Source: Tupaia tana (taxonomy: Eukaryota; Chordata; Mammalia; Scandentia; Tupaiidae). Taken from it: DNA of 64,000 bases. Where the stretch lies: positions 2,666,001-2,730,000 of the forward strand of contig JAKSZU010000013.1 in NCBI GenBank assembly GCA_026018925.1, written 5' to 3'. Positions 1-10,539 of the stretch are shown here, in pieces. The notes below the pieces were generated by a model. That model was given only the letters and a program-made list of their open reading frames with translations. It was not told the origin of the DNA and did no database searches. Position 1 is the stretch's first letter. Each line of letters starts with the position of its first letter. The translations under genes and the position numbers were made by a program.

Positions 1-329
1 ACCAAAGGCCTAGGGCAAAAGACAGGGCTTTACCCTCCTGGAGGTACTCAGCTGCTCCTTACAGGAGATAAAACCAAAAATGATAGGATCTGCTGGAGTT
101 TAGGTTCTCTTCTCAGGGCAGCATCTCTCTCACAGGTCAGAAGACATATAGGAAGTTTAGATAAAACGTTATAGTTAATTTGACAATTTACCTTAACCTT
201 TGATTTAACTTAACAAGACAAACAAAAAAGGCCTGATTGCTTGTGGTCTAAACACCTGAGTCACTATGGTAATCCTGAAGGCTGGGAACTTAAGTTCCAC
301 CGAAAGGCAAGATCTGGAAAAGCCCAGGT

Positions 330-490
330 CAGAGCCTCTGCAAAAAACAACAAAAACCCTATATGTTTCTAATGTGGGAGCCTTGGGCACTGCACAATGC
401 CTGTAACTGACATCCTCCTGTCCCTACCAGGGTCTGTCCCCAACATAAAGGAATTGGCTGTTGGAAAGAAGAATGTCCCAAGCTCAGGAT
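330..490 (+). pseudogene. Possible retroviral gag nucleocapsid remnant
   Basis: A short open stretch around 429-476 reads like a nucleocapsid zinc knuckle, with spacing X2, X4, X4 between four metal-type ligands. The ligand order is Cys-His-Cys-Cys instead of Cys-Cys-His-Cys. The surrounding frame is broken and the piece lies upstream of env-like and LTR sequence on the same strand, in the order expected for one provirus. Gag nucleocapsid binds viral RNA; this copy is dead. The match is short, so it may be coincidence. Confidence 0.28.
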
Positions 491-565
491 AACAAACAAA
501 CAAACAAAAACAACAACAAAAGAAAAAACAAACAAACAAACCAAAAACAAAACAAAAAACAAAAA
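490..565. repeat. AAAC-rich simple repeat
   Basis: Degenerate AAAC and AAC units on the plus strand. Long apparent reading frames on the minus strand here are only the phenylalanine/valine-rich translation of this repeat. Confidence 0.85.
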
Positions 566-704
566 AAAACAAAAAATCCAGAACTTCTGAGTCCCTGCTG
601 GCTTCTAAAATTGAGAATTGATGGGATCTGAAATCCTAACATCTCCATTTGGATATCTGAAAAATCTCACTAGACAAGCCTCAGGTAACCCAAAGTGACA
701 AATA

Positions 705-706
<2 letters not shown>

Positions 707-738
<32 letters not shown>
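707..738. repeat. (TG)n microsatellite
   Basis: Uninterrupted TG dinucleotides. They sit exactly at the 3' end of a minus-strand SINE and probably grew from its tail. Confidence 0.95.
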
Positions 739-739
<1 letters not shown>

Positions 740-980
740 TTTTCCAAGAGAGATTTTTGCTATACAGGGCACTGAATAGAAGACAGAGAGGGGGTGGGGT
801 GGGAAATCATCCCCCAGGGGAGATGGCCAAGCTGTGGTCCCTTCTCCATTCTCCTCCCAGGAATTTGGGTATGCATACCCACATGCCAGGCATGTTTCAG
901 GCTGCTGGGTCCAGGACTCGAGTCACAGTTGAATATGTGAGAGTCCAGTTTCTTGGTTATGATGTCACTTGCTGGCCCAC
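739..980 (-). mobile_element. tRNA-derived SINE, long form
   Basis: Read on the minus strand it begins with a GGGCCAGCAAGTGACATCAT-like head (A-box region), then a B-box-like ACTCGAGTCCTGGACC. The body has GAGGAGAATGGAG and GATTTCCCA blocks shared with the other long copies in the window, and it ends at the CT-rich segment before the CA tail. It is non-autonomous and would be copied by L1 enzymes. Several positions differ from the youngest copies, so it is an older insertion. Confidence 0.9.
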
Positions 981-989
981 AAAATGAGC

Positions 990-1270
990 TCATTAAGATA
1001 CTAATTTTTGTCTGAATCAGAGGTTATGGTTCCAAAAGTAAAATTACGAGAAAATCAAGGAAAAATAATAGTAAACAGGAAAGAGAGACAAAGAAGGTAG
1101 TTTTGTGAAGGAATTTTAAATATGGCAAGTAGGTGAAATTTTCTTAAAAAATTGCTTTTCATATTAAAAGACAAATGCTTGTCCTAATCAGCTCTCAATA
1201 TTCATAGGAACTCCAAAAGCTCATGCAGCGGTCAGGAGTGGGCTTGGATGACCTCCTTCAGCCTGTCCCT
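990..1270. other. Unassigned AT-rich DNA
   Basis: No coding frame, repeat family or RNA gene was recognised between the SINE and the tandem repeat. It lies inside the span of the presumed provirus and may be decayed pol sequence. Confidence 0.5.
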
Positions 1271-1440
1271 ACTGCCTAGTGGTTAGAACTGCCTGGGAGT
1301 CCCCCAACTGCCAGTTCACAGAACCCTCACCTAGTGGTTAGAGCTGCCAGGGGAGCCCTCCAACTGCCAGTTCACAGAACCCTTGCCTAGTGGTTAGAGC
1401 TGCCAGGGTAGTCACCCAACTGCCAGTTCACAGTACCCTG
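1271..1440. repeat. 55-56-bp tandem repeat, three units
   Basis: The block beginning CCTAGTGGTTAGA and ending AACTGCCAGTTCACAG occurs three times in a row with a period of 55 then 56 bases and few mismatches. No function is evident. Confidence 0.9.
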
Positions 1441-1689
1441 GCTCCGCCTTTTATAGTTTCCTTGTTATGCTAGAGTGTCTTTGCCCTCTGTTACACTGAG
1501 ATATTCTTGTAAAAATTGACACCACAGTTATGCTGGGAGGAAGTGCTCTTTCACAAAATCCAGCGCCTACCCAGTCTCTCACTGGGGTTACTTTGACAAA
1601 TGCCCTAGGAGTTTGGGGGAGAGAAGCAGAGGGCAGAAATCAAGTCCTGAGACACCTATTCTCTCTCACATTTTGACCTGCCTTTTTAA

Positions 1690-2190
1690 TACTGGCCTAT
1701 TATTTATTTATTTATTTATTTCAGTGTGGCTCTTCTATTTATCTATGTTTACCTACTAACTGGACTGGGAAATACACTTGGGTCTACATCTCTTCACTCA
1801 TTTTAGACTCTTTCCTCTGACCGTCAACAAAGCCTAGAAAAAAATATCCCAAATTCTCTTACAGATTCAAGACCAAGTAGACTCCATGACTGTGGTAACT
1901 CTCCAAAACCAAAGGGGCCTAGACTCTCACGGCAGATAAAGGGATTCTCTTCCTGTTTCTAAAAAAAACAATGCTGCCTTACCCTTCCCATGGTTGCCCT
2001 CACTGTAATTCTTCTCTTAGTTTCTACAAGACCTTCACTCCTAAAAATGCTGAACTACTTCATCTGAGACACCATCCAACAATTGGCCCTGAACAGGCTA
2101 GAAACATCTTGCGGCTCCAGAGAGTACAATATTCATGCCTGCCTCCAGAGGACCCACAGCCCTCCCCATCGCCCTAAAAATCAATGCCCC
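1690..2190 (+). pseudogene. Endogenous retrovirus env transmembrane remnant
   Basis: Around 1,860-1,930 one frame resembles the heptad and immunosuppressive-domain region of a gammaretrovirus-type Env transmembrane subunit (an LQNQRGLD-type core). A pyrimidine-rich, hydrophobic stretch follows near 1,970-2,030, before a purine-rich run and an LTR. Frames are broken by stops on both sides, so no envelope protein can be made. Its position immediately 5' of the LTR on the same strand supports the assignment. The exact family is not determinable by eye. Confidence 0.5.
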
Positions 2191-2297
2191 TTCCCAGCTT
2201 AAAGGAGCTCGAGAAGACTGACCATCGCCCATAATCCCTTCTCCCACCTTCATCCCATCATTTTTTTTCTTTAAAAATAAAAGATAAAGGTTGGAAA

Positions 2298-2605
2298 TGT
2301 TAGATCAGCCCCTGAATGTCCGTTAGGTTATTTCCCATCAGAGAATACGGTGACGGTTGCAGTGACTCTTACTAGAATCCTCTGGCTGGAACCCTCCCTT
2401 ACTAGCAGCTGACACCCAGAGATGGGCCAATAAGGCCACATGGCAAGTAAGCTAATCAATGTACCTGCCAATCTTGTGACCCTACTCCTTCACCCCTCCT
2501 ATATAAATAGGTCACATCTCCTTGGTAGGGTGGGCTGAAGCTCCTCTAACTTTAGACCCTGAGGTTCTTTTTCTCTCAATAAACTTGCTTTTTTCCCTTG
2601 AAAAA
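2298..2605 (+). mobile_element. Retroviral LTR (class-I ERV-like), 3' end of provirus
   Basis: It starts with TGTTAGATCAGCCCC after a purine-rich tract near 2,270-2,290 that could be a decayed polypurine tract. A TATA box TATATAAA lies at 2,500-2,507 and a polyadenylation signal AATAAA at 2,578-2,583, within the typical LTR phrase CTCAATAAACTTGC. Length, spacing and the env-like sequence upstream fit a 3' LTR. The right edge is uncertain by about 20 bases because SPATA31-like sequence begins almost immediately. No target-site duplication or 5' LTR is visible in the window. Confidence 0.7.
2500..2507 (+). promoter_or_regulatory. LTR TATA box
   Basis: TATATAAA lies 78 bases upstream of the LTR AATAAA signal, which is the usual order in a U3-R junction. 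It probably drove proviral transcription. Present activity is unknown. Confidence 0.6.
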
Positions 2606-3185
2606 AGTTGCCTTTACTAAAAACCACTGAAGCCCAGAATATTGGTATAGGTATTGAGAAGTTCCTTGAAGAGAAAGGAGGGTGCAAGTATAGAACCCAT
2701 TATACCTGTCCCCAAGAGCCCCTCTTCTCCTCTGTGAAAATTAGCAAAACCAGGCACAACACAGAACTGCAGGCCTGTCCTTTCCACTCCTGAATTCTCC
2801 CTGCTGAGCTTTATCTCTATATCCAGAGAGAAAATACTTCCTTTATTAAAAGTATTGATCCTTTCCAAATAATTCATTCATCATTGAAAATATTGATTAT
2901 CCCAATAAATACCCTAATAGAGTGGTATCTTTTTTGTGTGTCTGTGTTGGAGCATAGACTTTGGGTAATCCTGGCTTTTACTAAAGGAAAAGAAGGATTT
3001 TGATCGACTCTTACTAGTGGCCTCTCTTGGGCTTCTCGGAGAAGGCAGGTCTCCAGGAGTCTTGCTGCAGAATGGATATCATTTTCCCCAAAAACTCTTT
3101 CCCTCCTGATTAAATTCTTGGAGCTTGGTTCGGCTACCTACCTGTTAGCTGAACCTGAATAAGGCTGAACAGCAGCCAAAGGTGA
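2605..3185 (+). pseudogene. SPATA31-family fragment (end of last exon and 3' flank)
   Basis: The frame from about 2,650 reads EKFLEEKGGCKYR, then TCPQEPL and a TELQA segment. This parallels RKFLEENQGCRHR, TCPQEPL and SELHI near the C-terminus of the minus-strand SPATA31 copy at 25-29 kb. The next roughly 90 codons are deleted, and the frame ends at a TGA (2,791-2,793) equivalent to the other copy's stop. Downstream DNA to about 3,185 still aligns with the other copy's 3' flank (minus strand, about 25,420 to 24,990). It is therefore a 3' fragment of a paralogous locus, in opposite orientation, cut on its left by the retroviral LTR. It encodes nothing functional. Confidence 0.85.
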
Positions 3186-3189
3186 AGGA

Positions 3190-5260
3190 TCTGGGCGGAA
3201 TCTTCCCAAGCTCTTCAATCTAGTGGAGGGGCAGGGTGGCAGCTGTCCCCATCTGCCGACCCTTCCTGTGCCAACTCCCAGCAGCCTCTCAGCACTTTGA
3301 CAGCTGATACTGAAGGGAGATTGTGCAGGTGGGGGCCTGGCAGTGTAGGCAGGGACTTTCTCTACTTGTAAATCCCTGGGCCTTGAGTAACTTCCACAGG
3401 CCACCATTAAGGAGGGCCTTAGCGGAGTTAAACTCCCTGTCCCCCATTACATGTACATAGAACTTGTGGCTACAGGTTTCCCTTGAGTGGAGTAGCCTCT
3501 CCCAGCAACCACCGGTTGCAGGAGCTGAGTCAGGGCTGGGCTCTCTAGCAAGACTGCAATCCCCTCTTAGAGGCAGGAATAAGTAGGACACCATGTCTGA
3601 TGAGCAGGAGGAAAGGCCTTCCTCCATCCTGTGAGGACTCATTTGTCTTTTCCCAAGATCCTCTGTTTGATTTGCTCAGGGAGGAGGGTGAGGAAGGAGC
3701 AAGGGGGTTCCTCTTAATCTTTCTTGAGAGGAAGTGGAAGCACTTTCACTCCATCCACCTTCAGAAGGTTTGATGTGGCAGTTCAAATCAGCACCAGAGG
3801 AGCCAACAGAGGACAGTGGTCAACCTGGAAGACCCTCACTCAGTCCTCTCCTTCCCAGCTCCCCTGGTCTCAGGAGTCAGGAGCTTCGTGGACTTGACAA
3901 TCATTGAAACAAACGACAAAGGAAAGGGAGCATTAATACAGCCCAGAACTCTGGGGAGTACACTCTCTCTCTCCATTTCTGTTGTTCCTCTATTGGGTTC
4001 ACAGCATTGGGCCCCTAATCATATGGTTTGCCTCTCAAAGTGTCACTTGTCTGAGCCTTGTTGCTCCAATGCATCTAGGCAGATTTGGCCAAGTCTTGGT
4101 CATTCACTTATGGCAGATGCCTTTTGAACAGCCACAGGGGTACAGGCTACCCCTGCGTCTGGCTGCCTCATGCTTCCTGGGCATTTACTACATGTTGGCT
4201 GCCTCCTTAGAGCTCTTGGAGAACATTTCCCATTTTTTTCTTTGAAGGACTCCGCTAAGTGCTTGGGAGCAGTGATTTCAAGGACATTCTTCCAGCTGAT
4301 GCTAACAGCTCTGGGGGGCTCCTTGAGGTTTTGAATGTAAGCTGCTCTGTTCCTTAAGAGGACTTTCCCTGGAGAAGCAGCCTTGGCCTGGACTCCTCTC
4401 CCTCTAGAACCCCCTTCCCCATGTTAGGAGAGGTTCCTTGAGGGAGGTTTCTTAGGAGAGGCTATTGTGATCCCCACATGGGCTTCTCGGTGGTCTGGTA
4501 GATCTGGGCAAAACTCCACAGTGTTCTGTCAGTGACTTCTAGCCCAAGAGGTACTGGATGATCTGGTCTACATGTCTCCCTCATATGTTGACCCCATCTG
4601 AAAGGGTAAAGGTGTCAGCTGATCAAAATGGCCCAGAGGGTCTTTCCAGCTAGAGTGTCCCAGGAGGCCTGCTGTTTTCCACACCTACAAGGTTCCTGCT
4701 AGGACACTTGCAAGCCAGTGGCACTTAGAAGTGAATTGCTTTGTGATAATATTTCTGAACACCTTTGAATTATCACTGGTGATATTATAGCTGATTACTT
4801 GGGACAGGAGTAGGGGGCAGTGGAGAGGCAGGGCAGCTCCAACTCCAGCAACAAGACATGGTGCCAGGCTGCTTTCAGAGGCCCCAGACCTGGTCCCAGT
4901 GACAGCATGCAGAGTCAAAGGATGATTGCAGGCTCATCAGGGCTGTCCTAGCCCTCCTCTGGCCTGGGATTCCCACATATGATGGACCTGCCCATGTGGT
5001 TGGACTTTGAATCATGTGGTTCCACTGCAACCCAGGCATATTTACTCTGTTACACAGGAAGGGTACAGAGGCTCTGTCACCCACAGCCAAATGTTCTGAG
5101 GTCTTGTGGACTGTTCTCACTTACATGTGTGTGCATAAACTGAGACACACACAGAATTGGTTTAGAACCAATAAAGTACTCCAAAGTCTGATACCTCCTC
5201 CATGTCCTTATGTTTGGAGTAGGAGAGCAGGTCATGTGACATGTAATTAAGAAGACGAGA
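3190..5260. other. Unassigned single-copy-looking DNA
   Basis: No convincing exon, repeat family or RNA gene. The open frames here are under 120 codons, overlap on both strands and show no domain. A weak CT-rich stretch at 3,960-3,990 is the only notable composition. Confidence 0.5.
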
Positions 5261-5484
5261 CAAATGTAGGAGGTTGCATTTGGAGCACCCCAGCGCACAC
5301 TGAGCTCAGTAGCTACCAGATCAGGGCATGGCAAGGAGGCTCACTAAGAAAGGGAGCCCTGTCCCGTGGAGACACATTCTCACGCTGAACCACCATAACC
5401 ACCAACAAAGGGCTCATGGACTGGCAGCAGGTGGTTGTGGAGCAGGATGAGGAGTGTGAGGACCAATGCCTGGACTCGGACAGT

Positions 5485-5625
5485 GACCTCTAAAGGTTAA
5501 GGGCACAAGCTCTGAGGTCAGACAGATCCAGTGATCTTCGGAAGGCATTAACATTCAAGCCTCAGTCTCTTCATTTGTGACAGGGGATAGCAGCTTATAT
5601 CATATTACATTATATGAATGAGGTA
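5485..5625 (+). mobile_element. MIR SINE fragment
   Basis: GTTAAGGGCACAAGCTCTG, then GTCAGACAGATCCAG, the CCTCAGTCTCTTCATTTGTGA block and an AATGAGGTAAAGGG end follow the MIR order. MIR is an ancient tRNA-derived SINE shared by all mammals; this copy is very diverged. Confidence 0.65.
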
Positions 5626-5766
5626 AAGGGGATTGCATTTGAGGGTCCTTGCACACATTGGGCTCAGTGGCGAGGAGCCAGACCAGCATTAGGTCTGGTT
5701 CCAGTCAGAGATGTCAGTTCCAGAGCAGAGGACCAGCAAAGATTCTCATAGAAAATGGGAGCCTAG

Positions 5767-5942
5767 GGGACCAGCAGGTGGCATGGTGGTTAAGGCGCTG
5801 GACATTCCCACATGGCTGACCGTGGTTCAAGTCCTGAACCTGGTGGCTTGCTTCCTCACTTTCTCTCTCTCTCTATGTCTCTCTCTGGTCAAAATAAAAT
5901 AAGTAAATGAATAAATAAAATTTAAAAAAAGAAAAAGAAAAA
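5767..5942 (+). mobile_element. tRNA-derived SINE, short form, with TSD
   Basis: The head GGGACCAGCAGGTGGCATGG is followed by B box GGTTCAAGTCC, then passes directly from GTGGCTTGC to the CT-rich stretch. It lacks the roughly 130-base middle of the long form and ends in an AAATAAATAAAA-type tail. A perfect 15-bp target-site duplication, AAAATGGGAGCCTAG, flanks it at 5,752-5,766 and 5,943-5,957, which proves retrotransposition. Confidence 0.93.
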
Positions 5943-6204
5943 AAAATGGGAGCCTAGTCCCAGGGGAGGCATGTTCTCGGGCCACGATGACAATGGAAAC
6001 CACTGCAGTTGTCTGTCATTGTGGCAACAACTGTGGAGGTGCCTAATTCCTGTCCCAAGGAATGGGACAGGAAAAACAGCAGGGATTTGTACAGTGACTT
6101 TCCTGTAATGGTGTGCTCAACACAGGAGAGAATGAACTGGAATCCATGGTTCAGGCCAGGCTGGCAGACTGCCCAGGTGACCAGGTAGATGGGAGCTATC
6201 GTGA

Positions 6205-6345
6205 AATGTTTCCCACAACATTCACGTGTTGGAAGCTTCATCCCCAAAGCACCAGTGTGGAGAAGTCCCAGGTTAAGAGGTGATCAGACATGAGGCTCTA
6301 TCTTCCCAGTGGATTAATGCCATTATCATTAGAGTGGGAGCCTGA
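6205..6345 (+). mobile_element. MLT1/MST-type LTR fragment
   Basis: The order CACGTGTTGGAAGCTTCATCC, GTCCCAGGTTAAGAGGTGAT, CAGTGGATTAATGCC and AGAGTGGGAGCC resembles the 5' half of an ERVL-MaLR solo LTR. Heavily diverged. Confidence 0.45.
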
Positions 6346-7490
6346 TAAAGGATGAGTTTGCGCTCTTCCTTTCCCTTCTCCCAACCCTCACAAACAATTG
6401 GCACAAAGCTCCATAAATCCCATCCCAGAGGAAATGGGATAAAACTAAAATAAAAATATTCAAGGTTAAATTAAATGACAGTTCAGGTAGAGTTGATCGT
6501 GTACAGACTGCTGGCTGGGTAAATCTCCACCTTTTCTGTTTCTGGCCAGCATCCTTCATACTTCAAGGAGCTATCCCCCCATTTAATCTTCCTAAGGTAA
6601 GGCACAGCAACTTAAAGTATCATCCTAGGCCAGAGGATACCCACAGATGTAGGGGATAGAGTGGAAATCTAATTTTGAAAATGGCCATTCCATTGGAGAA
6701 GGCATCAGAGAAGAGAGAAACCCTGAAGGAATGTGTTGATGCTTTCAGCTGGACCAAGAGATCAAGCTTTGCACAAAACTTGCCCAGAACCAGGATGGAG
6801 ATGGGATTATAAACATGGGTGTTGGAACTAATGGTTATTTGCAGATCAGAACAGGGATGAGATGACAGAGAATTCAGTAGGTGCCTAATTCCTATTTTCA
6901 CCTTCAGCCTGCTTCTTCTTTCTGCTCCTCACAGGTTCTAGGGTCCTGGAAGCCAGATCAGCATTAGGTCTGGTTCCAGTCAGAGATGTCAATTCCAGGC
7001 TGACTTCTCAGAAGCTTTGACTTTTCCCAGGAAAGCTTGAGAACCGTCACCCTTGCTTATTGGTTTTCTTTGTCCAAAGCCCATCGGGGCAGCTGCAGGG
7101 ACAATAGCCTCCTCTTGCTCCTGCTTCTCTGGGTATTGAGTTGTTTCAGCTTCCTTACCCCTCCCTACTTGGTTGCTTTGAGAAACTACAACAAAACAAA
7201 AGCCAGCAGGGTTCTACTCCTCTGCAAAGGCCCCCAACAGAATGTTCATGGCCTGAGTCTCCCTTCCCCACACAGCTGGGGTCTCGCTCCCACAGGATTC
7301 ACCTCCAGTAGGTGGGGCAAGGATGAACCTAATTTCTTTTCCACTCTGAGTCTGAATACTGGTGGGGGTGGGGGGCAGGGAGTTCTGAGCCTTCCATTGC
7401 TTTGCTTTGCTTTTTCAAGAAGACTCCACACCACCTTCACCTCTACACCACCTTCACCTTTTTCACTGGAAGCTCCAACCTCTTTGATGT
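6346..7490. other. Unassigned DNA with a 47-bp local repeat
   Basis: A near-exact 47-base block at about 6,950-6,997 (GCATTAGGTCTGGTTCCAGT core) repeats 5,675-5,721. The rest shows no gene or repeat I can name. A 179-codon frame from 7,037 runs into L1 tail T-runs and is not credible as a gene. Confidence 0.5.
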
Positions 7491-7792
7491 TTTGTTTTGT
7501 TCTGTTTCTTTTTTTTTTCCACATTATTTATTACTATTATTATTATTTTGTATATACTTTCAATCATATTGTTTGACTTACAATGAGACCATTTCAATAT
7601 GTGGACATTTCTCCCCAGACCCGTTGATCAAAATATCTTCAACATATATCACCACACCTCCCCATCCCATCAATGCTCTACCTCTGTATCCCTTCTCCAA
7701 ATGTCCTTCGGTTAGGCCCCACTCCTCCACATACACCTCATCTGACAGTCACACCCATCTCTTGTGTTTGTTCAACTGTTAGTCAATCAGTT

Positions 7793-10481
7793 TCAGTCAT
7801 AGAATGCAGACAAACGGTATATGTTAAGTGGGGACATACAATGTCTCTCCTTCATAGCCTGGCTTTCCTCACTCAGCAGTACATCTTCCATATTCTTCCA
7901 CTTTCTGTCAAAAGCCAGGGTTCTGTTGGTTTTTATGGCTGAGTAGTATTCCATAGAGTTTATGTGCCACAGTTTTTCAATCCATTCCTCCATACAGGGG
8001 CATTTGGGTTGGTTCCATGACTTAGCAATTGTGAATAGTGCCGCAATAAACATCGATGTGCAAGCACTTTTCCAATGAAGAATTCTTCTGTCTTTTGGGT
8101 ACTGAGGAGTGGGATCCCTGGATCATATGGCAGATCTATCTGTAGATTTTTGAGGAATCTCCAAATTATTCTCCACAGTGGTTGGACCAATCTACATTCC
8201 CACCAGCAGTGTAAAAGAGTTCCCCTTTCACCACACCCCCGCCAACACTTATCATTTTTTTTTTTTTTTTTTTTTTTTATTTTTTTTTTTTAGTATTAGA
8301 CATTCTGACTGGGGTTAGGTGGTACCTCATTGTTGTTTTTATTTGCATTTCCCTTACGATGAGGGATGTTGAACATTTTTTCATATGCCTTTTGGCCATT
8401 CGTATGTCATCTTTAGAGAGTGTTTTTTTCATCTCCTTCTCCCATTTTTTAATAGGGTTGATCATCTTTTGTCCAAACAGCTTTTATAGTTCCTTGTGTA
8501 TTCTGGTTATCAGTCCCTTATCTGATGCAAAATTTACAAAAATATTTTCCCATTCTGAGGGCTGTCGATTCACACTAACTACTGTGTCTTTGGCCATGCA
8601 GAAACTTCTTAGTCTGATGTAATCCCATTTGTCTATTTTGGGGATTGACTCTGCTTTGAGGGTCTTCTTTAAGAAGTCTTTCCCTACACCAATGTCTCCC
8701 AGAGTTTCCCCAGTGTTTTCCAGGAGCAGCTTTATAGTTTGAGGTCTTAGATTTGGATCCTTGATCCACCTTGACTTGATTTTTGTCAAAGGAGAGAGGT
8801 AGGGGTTCAGATTCATCTTTCTGCAAGTGGAAGTCCAATTTTTCCAGCACCACTTGCTGAAGAGGCTTTCATTTTCCCACTGAATTGACTGGTACCCCTT
8901 GTCAAAGATCAGTTGACTGTATGTTTGGGCACTTATTTCTGGGGACTCTATTCTGTTCCATTGGTCCACATGTCTGTTTCTGTGCCAGTACCATGCTGTC
9001 TTTATTACCACAGCTTTGTAATATATTTTTGGATCGGGGATTGAGATGCTGCCCACTCCACTCTTCTTGTGTAGAATTGCTTTGGCAATACAGGGTCTTT
9101 TATGATTCCAGACAAATTTTAAGATTGTCTTTTCTAGATCTGTGAAGAATGTGTCTGGTACTTTGATTGGCATTGCATTAAATAGGTAGATTAATTTGGG
9201 TAGAATTGCCATTTTGATTATATTAACTCTTCCAATCCATGAACATGGGATATCCTTCCATTTTTTTTTTGTGTCATTTTCAATTTCTTTTTTTATCTTC
9301 TCATAGTTTTCCTTGTGGAGGTCTTTAACTTCTTTGGTTAGATTTATTCCTAAATATCTTATACTTTTAGTGGCTATGGTAAACGGAATAACTTTTTTCA
9401 GTTCTATCTCAGTCGGCCTGTTATTCGTGTATAGAAATGCTATCAATTTCCGTATATTGATTTTATATCCTGAAACTTTACTGTAATCATGTATTACTTC
9501 CAGTAACTTTTCCATGGAGACCATTGGGTCTTCTATGTATACAATCATGTCATCTGCAAATAGAGAGAGTTTCACCTCTTCTTTTCCTATTTGAATGCCC
9601 TTTATTTTTTCCTCTTTTCTGATTGCGTTGGTGAGGACTTCCAGTACTATATTGAAAAGGAGTGGAGAAAGTGAGCATCCTTGTCTTGTTCTTGTGTTTA
9701 GTGGGAAAGCTTTCAGCTTTTCTCCATTCAGGATGATGTTCGCTATGGATTTTTTCATAGATGGCTTTTATTGTATTGAAAAATGGCCCTTCTATGCCGA
9801 TTTTGCTAAGAGTCTTGGTCATGAAGGGAAGTTGTATCTTATCAAATGCTTTTTCTGCATCAATTGATATGACCATATGGTTTTTATCTTTATTCCTGTT
9901 GATATGATGTATTACATTTATGGTTTTGCGTATGTTGAACCAACCTTGCATTCCTGGAATAAAGCCTACCTGATCATGGTGTATGATCTTTTTTATAAGT
10001 TGCTGAATGCGATTTGCTAGTATCTTGTTGAGAATCTTTGCGTCTATGTTCATCAGAGATACTGGTCTATAGTTTTCCTTCCTTGTCCTGTCCTTATCTG
10101 TTTTAAGGATAAGGGTGATAGAGGCTTCATAGAATGAATTCGGGAGAGATTCACCCTTTTTGATCTTTAGAAATAACTTGAGCAGAATGGGAGTTAACTC
10201 TTCTTTGAAAGTTTTGTAGAATTCAGAGGTGAATCCATCGGGGCCAGGGCTTTTCTTTATTGGGAGGTTATTTATTACTGATTCAATCTCCTGGCTTGTT
10301 ATGGGCCTATTCAGACTTTCTATATCCTCCTGGCTCATTCTTGGTAGATTATATTTGTCCAGGAATTCGTCCACCTCGTCCAGATTGACTTGTTTCTTAG
10401 CATATAGATGTTGAAAGTATCCTCTAACGATGTTTTGAATTTCTACCATGTCTGTTGTTATGTTACCAGCCTCATTGCAGA
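7793..10481 (-). pseudogene. LINE-1 ORF2 pseudogene (reverse transcriptase to C-terminus)
   Basis: L1 ORF2p is an endonuclease and reverse transcriptase that copies element RNA at a nicked target. Here the frame begins just before the RT domain: [15 protein letters not shown] near 10,250, then the [10 protein letters not shown] block near 9,870. A frameshift at about 9,757 precedes the [15 protein letters not shown] segment and the catalytic FADD box near 9,550. A stop follows [10 protein letters not shown] at 8,484. The C-terminal part continues in several frames to the MEYYSAIK and LLSEESQAMKERH region ending at 7,793. A long A-run interrupts the coding strand at 8,252-8,292. No endonuclease domain is present. 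Confidence 0.95.
8252..8292. repeat. T-run inside L1 ORF2
   Basis: Two T stretches separated by a single A (A-run on the coding strand) lie inside the C-terminal ORF2 region, where related L1 sequence (42,660-42,690) has only short A-rich codons. Probably a slippage expansion. Confidence 0.9.
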
Positions 10482-10539
10482 TTTGTTTTGTTCTGTTTCT
10501 ACCAGCTTCCACTCCACTGAGTGATTACATAGTTCTGAC

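Larger units (their letters stand above)
5265..6000. repeat. Diverged local tandem duplication
   Basis: The segment starting GGTTGCATTTGGAGCACC (about 5,270) continues to GAAAGGGAGCCCTGTCCC (about 5,350-5,410). It recurs in diverged form at about 5,630 (GATTGCATTTGAGGGTCC) and after the SINE at about 5,950 (AATGGGAGCCTAGTCCC). A MIR and a SINE interrupt the second unit. Confidence 0.55.
7510..10481 (-). mobile_element. 5'-truncated LINE-1 with 19-bp TSD
   Basis: On the minus strand this holds the ORF2 reverse transcriptase and C-terminal region followed by a roughly 280-bp 3' UTR and A-rich end (T-run at 7,510-7,518). The 19-base TTTGTTTTGTTCTGTTTCT is present at both ends (7,491-7,509 and 10,482-10,500), a perfect target-site duplication. 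The endonuclease part of ORF2, ORF1 and the 5' UTR are missing, so it was dead on arrival. Frames are further broken. Confidence 0.95.

Noticed and set aside
7037..7576. 179-codon plus-strand open frame
   Set aside because: It runs into the L1 tail T-runs, is leucine/serine/phenylalanine-rich from low complexity, and has no domain or splice support.
8359..9867. Plus-strand open frames over the truncated L1
   Set aside because: They are antisense shadows of the minus-strand ORF2.
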